DNA from: Paracoccaceae bacterium
Lineage (GTDB): Bacteria > Pseudomonadota > Alphaproteobacteria > Rhodobacterales > Rhodobacteraceae
Length of the DNA stretch: 49,672 bases
Assembly (NCBI GenBank): GCA_021648025.1
Contig: JAKITO010000023.1
Coordinates: 1 to 49,672, forward strand
Direction: 5' to 3'
Shown here: positions 1 through 6,748 of the stretch, one piece after another
Layout: each line of letters begins with the position of its first letter
How positions within the stretch are numbered: the stretch's first letter is position 1
The notes under the pieces: model-generated
The model's input: the letters and a program-made list of their open reading frames with translations, nothing else
Databases searched by the model: none
What the model was told of the DNA's origin: nothing
Program-made: the position numbers and the translations under genes

Positions 1-545
1 TGGTTTGCCGCTGATATATTCCGGGCCGTTGTCGACTCGAATAATCAACGGTTCCCCACGCCATTCAATGATCCGGTTCAGGCTGCGCACCACCCGCTCA
101 GCGGGCAATGAGAAGTCCACCTCGATGCCCAACCCTTCACGGTTAAAATCATCCAACACGTTCAGGGTTCGGATCGAACGCCCATCCGTCAATTGGTCAG
201 TCATAAAGTCCATAGACCACGTATGATTGGGCGCATCCGGTACTGCCAACGCGTCTGGTTTGTCCCGTTTCAGGCGTTTCTTCGGCCTGATCCGCAAGTT
301 CAGCTCCAGCTCACAATAAATGCGGTACACGCGCTTATGGTTCCAGGCAAAACCTTTCACATTTCGTAGATACAAAAAACACAGGCCAAAGCCCCAGGTG
401 CGGCGGCGGCTGGTCAGCTTCACAAGCCATTCCGCAATCTCGGCATTCTCGTCGCATAGCTTGCGCTCATACCGGTAGCAGCATTCGCTGATCTGGAAAG
501 TCCGGCACGCCAACGCAATGCTAACATCGCGGCAGGCGACAACAC
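1..545 (-). pseudogene. IS3-family transposase OrfB fragment (runs off left edge)
   Basis: Reverse-strand translation gives a continuous IS3-type OrfB segment: an N-terminal part with [19 protein letters not shown], a helical linker ending near NHKRVYRIY, then the rve integrase core with the first catalytic Asp in WSMDFM and the second in VDNGPEY. The last catalytic Glu would lie beyond base 1. The reading frame is clean over about 180 codons, so this copy looks less decayed than the other ISs here. Its upstream (OrfA) half is missing: at about 545 the sequence passes in a different frame into IS66 TnpB. It would catalyse cut-and-paste or circle transposition if complete. Family is clear from the sequence; the exact IS is not named. 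Confidence 0.85.
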
Positions 546-746
546 CTTGATTCGGTCGCCGCGCTTGGCCCGGAACACCACGATGATCCCGGAATGCGGG
601 TCCAGCCCCAACTCGTTCTGAACCACTGCTGCCAATCCGTCATGGCCCTTGCGGAAATGTACCATTGCCCGGCAGCGCATGCTTGCATGCGCGAGAGGGG
701 GCTTTGTAGCCACCACGATCTTTACCGCCTGCGACGGGATGATCAC
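546..746 (-). pseudogene. tnpB: IS66 TnpB (Orf2) fragment with a 36-nt in-frame insertion
   Basis: The protein starts MIIPSQAVKIVVATKP and continues [19 protein letters not shown], then [17 protein letters not shown], all diagnostic of IS66 Orf2. Between KP and FRKG there are 14 residues where the family has two. The excess is exactly 36 nt and corresponds to hairpin element A. Taking it out gives KPVHFRKG, close to the family's KPVDFRKG. The frame stays open through the insertion, so the lesion adds 12 codons without a stop. The gene is cut off after about KVL by the junction with the IS3 fragment. It starts with GTG at 746, overlapping the tnpA stop. Confidence 0.75.
663..698 (+). repeat. 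Miniature hairpin insertion, copy A (in tnpB)
   Basis: 36 nt with the conserved left block CATTGCCCGGCAG, a palindromic centre GCGCATGC-TT-GCATGCGC, and the right block CGAGAGG. It lies antisense to tnpB. Removing it restores K-P-V-H-F-R-K-G across the site. No target-site duplication can be made out; the edges may slide by one or two bases because C and G runs flank it. Related to copies at 962-1004, 47118-47154 and 47323-47359. Confidence 0.75.
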
Positions 747-1190
747 CGGCCAGCGCTCAACGCCAAGACCACATCCGCAATCCGACCCGCCGCGCAGTCG
801 CCCGGCAACCGGACGGTCACCCCACCCAGGTCAATCTCGATAAAATGGTCGGGCGATGGATCAGGAACCGCTTCATCCTGTGGTGCAATCTCAAGGCGCG
901 CGAACATCGGCTCATCCACCGACACAATAATCTTGCCATCCCGCGCAAGCCGACGCCATGTCCCCTCTCGTGACATTGCTACGCAATGCACACTGCCGGG
1001 CAACGGACAAATGCTGTGCCGCCATCCCGTGCCTGCGGGCAACATCGGCCACCCGGGCACCGGGTTCAAACGACTTCGCTACAATCCGCCCCTTCACATC
1101 GTCCGGCCAGCTCCGCCGACCCGTCGGGCCCTCCAGAACTTCCAACCTGATTGTATTGCCCTGTGACTCCCCTAACAAATGTTGCTCCAT
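743..1190 (-). pseudogene. tnpA: IS66 TnpA (Orf1), frameshifted by a 43-nt insertion
   Basis: The N-terminal part (from 1190) has RLEVLEGPTGRRSW and ARVADVARRHGMAAQHLS, the helix-turn-helix region of IS66 Orf1. The C-terminal part, in another frame, has TWRRLARDGK, then FARLEI and GDCAAGRIADVVLAL. The two frames meet at hairpin element B. Deleting 43 nt (962-1004) joins QHLS to TWRRLARDGK in one frame and gives a 134-residue protein, the usual Orf1 size, with no other lesion. So the insertion alone inactivates this gene. Whether it could be bypassed or removed is not known. Confidence 0.8.
962..1004 (-). repeat. Miniature hairpin insertion, copy B (in tnpA)
   Basis: 43 nt. On the reverse strand it reads GTTGCCCGGCAG, then a stem GTGCATTGC / GCAATG-T-CAC around a GTA loop, then CGAGAGGGG. 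It is in the same orientation as tnpA. Its length (not a multiple of three) explains the frameshift in tnpA exactly. The flanking blocks match copy A at nearly every base while the stem sequence differs but still pairs. Confidence 0.8.
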
Positions 1191-1229
1191 TTGTTGCAGC
1201 CTTCCAAGTTACCGATCTCGGAAACAGAT

Positions 1230-1446
1230 CAGCATCCCTGTGGCGGCGAAAGATCATAAATGGACGGGCTGTGCGTTCCAGATCGGTCAGGGTGTCGGCA
1301 CGCGTGGCAACCAGGCGTTCAAACTCGAACCGCGTGGTCAGCTGGAACCGCAAGCAGTCAAGAAACTGCGGATAATGGCGCTGCAGGATGCGAAACAGGC
1401 CAGACACCTGTTGGTGCCAGCCTGCCACGCGGGTTTTCAGTACTCA
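1230..1446 (-). pseudogene. Relic of a D12-class N6-adenine DNA methyltransferase
   Basis: The reverse strand encodes GLFRILQRHYPQFLDCLRF, then FEFERL and TLTDLERTAR. From memory of the family these match the segment of phage-type Dam/D12 methylases that runs 'FF-VLQRHYPQFL ... TDLQRAARF-YLQR'. Only about 60 residues remain, without the FxGxG-like or DPPY catalytic motifs. After LERTAR the sequence degrades and meets the IS66 end. It abuts the 3' end of leuB. The likely origin is a prophage or plasmid gene lost around the ISs. I rely on recall of the family, so confidence is moderate. Confidence 0.5.
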
Positions 1447-1466
1447 AGCCAAATCGGTCGCAGAAT

Positions 1467-2573
1467 TCAAAGGCTGGCGTCCAAAGCCGCCACAATCGCG
1501 TCGCCCATTTCACTGGTCGACACCGGCGTCACACCCTCTTCTCCCAGCAAATCAGCGGTGCGCAACCCGTCTGCCAGCACGGTTTCCACCGCCTGTTCAA
1601 CACGCTCGGCCTCGTCCCCGCGATCAAAGGAATAGCGCAGAGCCATGGCAAAGCTGAGGATACAAGCGATCGGATTGGCCTTGCCCTGCCCGGCAATGTC
1701 GGGCGCGGACCCGTGCACCGGTTCGTACAAGGCTTTGGGCCGGCCATTGTCCATCGGCACGCCAAGCGACGCGGATGGCAGCATTCCCAAAGAACCGGTC
1801 AGCATCGCCGCCATGTCCGACAACATATCGCCAAACAGATTGTCGGTGACAATCACATCGAACTGCTTGGGCCAGCGGCACAGCTGCATGGCACCGGCAT
1901 CGGCGTACATATGGCTCAGCTCAACATCGCTGTATTCGGCGGCGTGGATCTCTGTGACAACATCGCGCCAAAGCTGGCCGGATTCCATCACATTGGCCTT
2001 CTCCATCGAACAGACCTTGTTGCCGCGCTTGCGGGCCAGCTCAAACGCCGAACGGGCAACGCGGGCAATCTCACTTTCGGTATAGCGTTGGGTGTTGATG
2101 CCAACCCGCTCGTTGCCCTCTTTGAAGATGCCGCGCGGCTCTCCGAAATAAACGCCAGAGGTCAGTTCGCGCACGATGACAATATCCAGCCCCGCCACCA
2201 CGTCCTTTTTCAGCGATGAAAAGTCCGCCAGCGCGTCAAAGCACTGGGCCGGGCGCAGGTTGGAAAACAGGTCCATTTCCTTGCGCAACCGCAACAGCCC
2301 GCGTTCCGGTTTAACCGAGAAATCCAGATCGTCATATTTCGGCCCGCCAACAGCCCCCAGCAGAACCGCATCAACCTCTTGCGCACGCGCCATTGTGTCA
2401 TCGTGCAGCGGCACGCCGTGTTTGTCATAGGCGCAGCCCCCAACCAGATCTTCGCTAACGTCAAACGCCAGATCCCGCTTGTCGCCCATCCAGGTAATGA
2501 TCTTGCGGACTTCGGCCATGACTTCGGGGCCAATGCCGTCGCCGGGCAGGATAAGAAGGGTTGGGTTGGGCAT
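1467..2573 (-). CDS. leuB: 3-isopropylmalate dehydrogenase LeuB
   Basis: 368 residues. Oxidises and decarboxylates 3-isopropylmalate with NAD+ in leucine synthesis, in the cytoplasm as a dimer. The N-terminus carries [17 protein letters not shown] lies near residue 90; the Lys of MEKANVM and the Asp of NLFGDMLSD are the usual catalytic and metal-binding residues; GSAPDIAGQ follows near residue 285. The start at 2573 is chosen over the longer reading from 2618 because AGGAG lies 7 nt upstream. It sits 96 bp downstream of a LysR gene on the same strand; leuC and leuD are not in the window. The 3' end is next to the mobile-DNA graveyard but the gene is complete. Confidence 0.97.
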   Translation of the reverse strand: MPNPTLLILPGDGIGPEVMAEVRKIITWMGDKRDLAFDVSEDLVGGCAYDKHGVPLHDDTMARAQEVDAVLLGAVGGPKYDDLDFSVKPERGLLRLRKEMDLFSNLRPAQCFDALADFSSLKKDVVAGLDIVIVRELTSGVYFGEPRGIFKEGNERVGINTQRYTESEIARVARSAFELARKRGNKVCSMEKANVMESGQLWRDVVTEIHAAEYSDVELSHMYADAGAMQLCRWPKQFDVIVTDNLFGDMLSDMAAMLTGSLGMLPSASLGVPMDNGRPKALYEPVHGSAPDIAGQGKANPIACILSFAMALRYSFDRGDEAERVEQAVETVLADGLRTADLLGEEGVTPVSTSEMGDAIVAALDASL

Positions 2574-2644
2574 GGTCGTCTCCTGGGTGTTTAGGGTACT
2601 TGAAAAATCCGGGTTCAACCGGGCCTATCTTGGACACCCTCAAG

Positions 2645-2690
2645 GGTCAACCGCTGCCGCGCGCCGGGGTCAACCGCTGCCGCGCGCCGG
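2645..2690. repeat. 23-bp perfect tandem duplication at the 3' end of the LysR gene
   Basis: Two adjoining identical 23-bp units (2645-2667 and 2668-2690), each beginning GGTCAACCGCTGCC. The LysR stop codon (reverse complement of 2670-2672) is inside the second copy, so the duplication changes only the sequence just downstream of the gene. It looks like recent slippage or unequal exchange. Confidence 0.9.
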
Positions 2691-3581
2691 GCCCTGCGTC
2701 GCGACGGCCCGCATTAACCCATCGGCCAGCAAATCCCAGACCCGCCGGATACGCGGCATCTGGCGCATTGCTTCATGTGCCGCCAACCAGACTGGCAACG
2801 GCGGGATAGCCACGCCAAAATCCAGTTCTTCAACCTGCGGGTCATCCCGTCCGATACTGGTCTGAGAAAACCCAATGCCACAGCCTGCGCGCACCAACTC
2901 CCAGTAGGTGGTTTGATTGTCGCACCTGACGGCAAAATCATCGCGTGTAATAGCCCAGCCCATGGCGTTCATGGAGTGAGTAATCATATCGTTCCGGTCA
3001 AAGCCAACCAGATCAAAGGCGCGGATATCGCTTGAAGGTTGAGGGTATCCAACCCGTTTCAGATATGACCGAGCGGCAAAAATACCCATACTCAGATCGC
3101 CAATATGGCGTGTCACGATATCAAGTTGCTCAGGCCGGTACATGCGCACCGCAATGTCTGCCTCACGAAACAACAGGTTCTCGGTGGTGTCTGAGGGGGC
3201 CAGTTCCAGCGTGATCGCCGGTTCCACCTTGCGGATATGCGCCAGTATCGGCGGCAACAAATGGTGCGAGGCAAACAGGCTGGCCGTAATCCTGACCGTT
3301 CCTTCAAGAGCTTGCGACCGACCCGCCGCTGTCAGCATAATCTGGTTCATCGCGTCCCGCATCGCCTGCGCCATCGGCAGCATCTGCCCACCGGTTTCAC
3401 TCAGGCTCAGCCCACGCGCATGCCGGTCAAACAACATGGCTCCAAGCGTCTGTTCCAGGGCCTGAATGTGGCGGCCAAGGGTTGGCTGACTTTGCCCCGA
3501 TGCCCGTGCCCCCGCCGACAATGAACCGGTTTCGGCTACGGCAAGGAAGCTTTGGATGAGGGACCAGTTGGCTAAATCCAT
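2670..3581 (-). CDS. LysR-family transcriptional regulator
   Basis: 303 residues. The N-terminal winged helix-turn-helix is in the first 65 residues (FLAVAETGSLSAGARASG, then QPTLGRHIQALE), followed by a periplasmic-binding-like effector domain beginning near residue 90 (VRITASLFASHHLLPPIL). It is divergent from the NAD(P)-binding protein at 3682 with 100 bp between start codons, the classic layout for a LysR regulator and its target. The intergenic DNA has short TTCA/TGAA and ATTC/GAAT arms that could be operator half-sites. The effector is unknown. leuB lies downstream in the same direction but has its own ribosome site. Confidence 0.9.
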   Translation of the reverse strand: MDLANWSLIQSFLAVAETGSLSAGARASGQSQPTLGRHIQALEQTLGAMLFDRHARGLSLSETGGQMLPMAQAMRDAMNQIMLTAAGRSQALEGTVRITASLFASHHLLPPILAHIRKVEPAITLELAPSDTTENLLFREADIAVRMYRPEQLDIVTRHIGDLSMGIFAARSYLKRVGYPQPSSDIRAFDLVGFDRNDMITHSMNAMGWAITRDDFAVRCDNQTTYWELVRAGCGIGFSQTSIGRDDPQVEELDFGVAIPPLPVWLAAHEAMRQMPRIRRVWDLLADGLMRAVATQGPARGSG

Positions 3582-3681
3582 TCACTATTGAATACACGAT
3601 GTTTGAGTTTGGGCAATACCCTGTTTATTCGTGAATGGGTAATGTGGATCAGGAACCGCAAATTCCCTGAAAGGAAAGACC

Positions 3682-4590
3682 ATGACCCAAACTGCCCTGA
3701 TCCTTGGCGCCTCTGGCCGTTTTGGCCGCAACGCCGCCGAACAATTTACCAAGGCCGGATGGGCCGTGCGCCGTTTTGACCGCGCCCACGATGATCTGAA
3801 CATCGCCGCCAAAGGCGTGGATGTGATCGTCAACGGCTGGAACCCGGGCTATCCCGACTGGCAGAAACTGGTGCCGGACCTGACCGGAAAGGTGATTGCC
3901 GCCGCCAAATCCAGTGGGGCGACGGTGATCCTCCCCGGCAACCTCTATGTGTTTGGCGCAGGCACCCCCGGGCCATGGTCGCAAACCACACCGCACAAGG
4001 CCGCCAACCCATTGGGACGCATTCGCATCGAAATGGAGGCCGTCTATCGCCGCTCGGGCGTAGGGTGCATCGTTTTGCGGGCAGGGGATTTCATTGATAC
4101 CCGCGCCTCGGGCAACTGGCTTGACAGGGTGATGCTGAAAACGCTGCCAAAAGGCGTGTTCACCTATCCCGGCGCCCCGGATATTGACCACGCTTGGGCC
4201 TATCTGCCGGACCTCTGCCGGGCCGCAGTTGAATTGGCAGGGTTGCGCGACCAATTACCGGCGTTTGCGGATATCGCGTTCCCTGGTTTCACCGCCTCGG
4301 GGGCAGAGATTGCAGCGCAGATAGGCACGCTTACCGGCACGAAAGTACGAGTGAAACAGATGTCGTGGCTGCCGCTGCAACTGGCGCGACCGTTCTGGCG
4401 CATGGGGGCCTGCCTGTTGGAAATGCGCTATCTTTGGGACACAGCCCACCAATTGGATGGAGATTTGTTTGCCAGCCTTTTGCCGGACTTCAGGGCAACG
4501 CCTTTGGCCGACGCATTGGCAAGTGCATTGCCAGAGACCTCAGTCCAGCACCAGATCAACCCAAACCAGCCGGTGACGGCTGGCAGTTAA
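3682..4590 (+). CDS. NAD(P)-binding epimerase/reductase-like protein (atypical SDR)
   Basis: 302 residues. A Rossmann fold is shown by LILGASGRFGRNAAEQF at the N-terminus, followed by an Asp-rich second strand and VDVIVNGWNPGY. The extended-SDR features are weak: a YxxxK motif is not evident, though NLYVFGAG lies where such proteins carry the catalytic Tyr. So it may bind NAD(P)H or sugar nucleotides without classical SDR chemistry. The start is supported by AAGGAAAG 5 nt upstream. It diverges from the LysR regulator, its probable controller. Its last 51 bp overlap the 3' end of the opposite-strand gene at 4540. Confidence 0.8.
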   Translation: MTQTALILGASGRFGRNAAEQFTKAGWAVRRFDRAHDDLNIAAKGVDVIVNGWNPGYPDWQKLVPDLTGKVIAAAKSSGATVILPGNLYVFGAGTPGPWSQTTPHKAANPLGRIRIEMEAVYRRSGVGCIVLRAGDFIDTRASGNWLDRVMLKTLPKGVFTYPGAPDIDHAWAYLPDLCRAAVELAGLRDQLPAFADIAFPGFTASGAEIAAQIGTLTGTKVRVKQMSWLPLQLARPFWRMGACLLEMRYLWDTAHQLDGDLFASLLPDFRATPLADALASALPETSVQHQINPNQPVTAGS

Positions 4591-5628
4591 GGCCATTTCG
4601 TGCCCGTCCTGACCGGGGGCGGGCCAGAACACGCCTGCCCCCTGCACCTGCCAATCAGCCGATGGCAGCACATAATCCACCCGCAAACGGCCAACCCCTG
4701 ACCAATCGACCGTATCCAGTTTATTGTCGCTTTGATGCCCCTGATCCACGGCCAGGGTGGCTCCATCGCTGACCGGCCGGGGGTCCTGAAATCGCCGGTC
4801 TTGCAACAGAGAACGGATTGCGACGCGCCGACCATCGCTGTCGTTGGGGTCAAGGTTGGCACCGCCTGCAAGAACAAACCGGCGCTGTGGGGCCGTACCA
4901 AAGGTGGCATCCAGCAGATGTTGCCACAGCGTTATTTCGTCATGGTTGCGACGCCCATTGCGATCCTCGGGACCGTCAAACACTGGCGGGCCGGCCTGAA
5001 AAACCATCAATGACAGAATGCTGTCGTCGGGCAATCGGATCGGCACGACCCAATGACCGGTGCTGGACAGGCGTTGAACGGCCTGTGCTTCGGGTGACGG
5101 AAATGGCGTTCCATTAGTGTGGGTCGGCAACAAGGCTCCGGGAATGTCGCGCCAAAGCACATCGCTCAGGTCTTGTGTCTGGCCGCTTAGAATCGGGAAC
5201 CGCGACAACACGGCCATCCCGCCCTGACCGGAAAACCGGCCATAGCCTTGTGCATCCGCCGCACCACCCTTTCGCCCGTCTCCGTCCATATCCAGACCCG
5301 TGGCCAGGCCGCTGTTGGGCCGGGGCGCATAATGGAACGGATACCGTACGCCCGCAGCCTCAAGTGTTTCGATAAACGCCACCAGCGCCACCGCATCATA
5401 ATCCCAGTCAAACCCCTGCAAGGCCAGAATATCGGGGGAATTCTGGCCAATAACGCCGACCACGGCCTTGATCTGTGCATCGTCACCACGCCGGATATCG
5501 CGCAGCAACAGACCGGGACCGTCGCGTTGAAGCTCGGTATTGAAGCTGGCGATCCGGATGGTTTGCGCAAATGCAGGCAGGCAGGCCAGGCAAGTCAGCA
5601 GCGCACACAGGGTGCGAAACGGGGTCAT
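4540..5628 (-). CDS. Secreted endonuclease/exonuclease/phosphatase-family protein
   Basis: 362 residues with a Sec signal peptide (hydrophobic LCALLTCLACLPAFA, cleavage likely after AFA). The mature part begins IRIASFNTEL, the EEP-fold first strand with the metal-coordinating Asn; LALQGFDWDYD takes the place of the usual LQE motif, so the normal catalytic Glu appears to be Gln. Near the C-terminus come FVLAGGANLDPND (normally GDFN) and RVDYVLPSADW. So the fold is recognised but some metal ligands are altered. Substrate unknown: nucleic acid, phospholipid or sugar phosphate are all possible. Its start overlaps the stop of the upstream membrane-protein gene by 4 bp, suggesting translational coupling. 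Confidence 0.85.
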   Translation of the reverse strand: MTPFRTLCALLTCLACLPAFAQTIRIASFNTELQRDGPGLLLRDIRRGDDAQIKAVVGVIGQNSPDILALQGFDWDYDAVALVAFIETLEAAGVRYPFHYAPRPNSGLATGLDMDGDGRKGGAADAQGYGRFSGQGGMAVLSRFPILSGQTQDLSDVLWRDIPGALLPTHTNGTPFPSPEAQAVQRLSSTGHWVVPIRLPDDSILSLMVFQAGPPVFDGPEDRNGRRNHDEITLWQHLLDATFGTAPQRRFVLAGGANLDPNDSDGRRVAIRSLLQDRRFQDPRPVSDGATLAVDQGHQSDNKLDTVDWSGVGRLRVDYVLPSADWQVQGAGVFWPAPGQDGHEMALTASRHRLVWVDLVLD

Positions 5629-6458
5629 GCCGTCTGCAAGGCCTGTGCATTGGCATAGGCCCGACGCCTTTTATCTTCGATCAACCCGGCAATACGCATC
5701 ATGGCGACGCCGCGCATGATCATGCTGGCTGGAAGGAACGACCATGCACTCATCGTCCAGATCAGGGTCTGTGGATTGGTCAGCATGACTGGATCACCAA
5801 AATCCGAATAAATCTTGATCACAGCCGGAATAATGAACGGCAACAAGAACCCAAAGATCATATTGATCCGCCCGTCCCGTTGCAGCCGATACACCACATC
5901 ACCGCCCGTAGTCGGATCAAACAATGGCAGGTTTACCCAAACATTGAACGCGCCAACCCTTGTGGGCCATCCCCGGATATGGACCGCAAACAGGAACACG
6001 GCGATGGTAATCAGCCCGATAACATAAGACACGCCCGCAGCCCTGCGTACCATCGCGATCATTTCAGCCGACGCAAAATCGGGCAACATCAATGTCACCA
6101 GACGTACCGGAGAATAAGGAAAGTCCAGCCCATCGCCAATGATCGCGCCAAATCCCGACAACAAGGCAGTCAGATTGGTCGGACTATAGGCGTGTTTGCC
6201 CATCAACGTCAGAATTAGCACGGTCGTGAACAACGCCACAAAGCGGATGCGGTTCAAAGGCGGCGCATCGCGGAATTCGACAAAACTCGGATAATTGGAA
6301 TAATATTCGACAAAGGTAAGCAAGGCGGCGAACAAAGCCAGCAAAGCGCCCATTTCGATAGCAGTATTGGACACCCCCGGCAAAAGCATGGATGGAAAGG
6401 CGACCAGAAAGGCCACCATAGTTCCGCGTGCCGCAGCACCTGGTATGCGTCCTAACAC
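5625..6458 (-). CDS. Polytopic inner-membrane protein, function unknown
   Basis: 277 residues. Hydrophobic segments appear near residues 12-30, 35-55, 70-90, 135-160, 200-220 and 225-250, so about six membrane spans. Between spans two and three is VEYYSNYPSFVEFRDAPP, a polar stretch probably exposed. I do not recognise a named family, but similar proteins next to EEP hydrolases are familiar in roseobacters. It is the first gene of a two-gene unit with the secreted EEP protein (ATGA overlap), so the two probably act together at the cell envelope. No RBS stands out upstream of the chosen ATG; a start 13 codons later is possible. Confidence 0.75.
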   Translation of the reverse strand: MLGRIPGAAARGTMVAFLVAFPSMLLPGVSNTAIEMGALLALFAALLTFVEYYSNYPSFVEFRDAPPLNRIRFVALFTTVLILTLMGKHAYSPTNLTALLSGFGAIIGDGLDFPYSPVRLVTLMLPDFASAEMIAMVRRAAGVSYVIGLITIAVFLFAVHIRGWPTRVGAFNVWVNLPLFDPTTGGDVVYRLQRDGRINMIFGFLLPFIIPAVIKIYSDFGDPVMLTNPQTLIWTMSAWSFLPASMIMRGVAMMRIAGLIEDKRRRAYANAQALQTA

Positions 6459-6748
6459 TGTTCAATCCCTTCAAACTGGACAGGCGTGATACAGTGCCGC
6501 GCCTTTGTTCCAACTTGATCCCGCCCTTTAGACGGCTTGCCTCTTGATGTTCATACTTGTGCCGCCAAAAGGCGAGCCACTCAAGTCACCGGGCCGATGG
6601 GACGCCGATTTTAGGCGTGATCAACCAAATACTGGTGCGCCTTTGCATCAATTTCCGGAGCCGATATGGGTTGTTGTCTGATGACCCACAACATCTGGAT
6701 AGTTCAGGGCAGCTTGACGATCATTTTCTGTCAGCAAGGTGGGAAACC
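6459..6748. other. Intergenic, no gene seen
   Basis: 290 bp between the upstream end of the membrane-protein gene and the 3' end of the RTX protein. It must hold the promoter of the membrane protein/EEP unit. I see no convincing ORF, RNA gene or terminator hairpin. Confidence 0.5.

Larger units (their letters stand above)
546..1213 (-). mobile_element. IS66-family element remnant (tnpA, 5' part of tnpB)
   Basis: Two overlapping reverse-strand genes in the order and with the GTGA overlap usual for IS66 tnpA-tnpB. The tnpC transposase gene and the distal part of tnpB are gone, replaced by the IS3 fragment at about 545. The upstream limit is set near 1213, where a GTAAC-starting end-like sequence reads inward; I could not find the partner inverted repeat, so this boundary is a guess. 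Two short hairpin insertions (663-698 and 962-1004) interrupt tnpB and tnpA. Confidence 0.7.

Noticed and set aside
1420..1434. 15-bp match between the region near leuB and the mutY upstream region (about 33392-33406), GCCTGCCACGCGGGT
   Set aside because: A match of this length is expected about once by chance in a window of this size.
1260..2219. Long plus-strand ORF (319 codons) opposite leuB
   Set aside because: Antisense shadow of leuB; composition is unlike a real protein.
3582..3681. LysR operator-like short palindromes between the divergent genes
   Set aside because: Arms of only four bases are too weak to list as a site; mentioned with the regulator instead.
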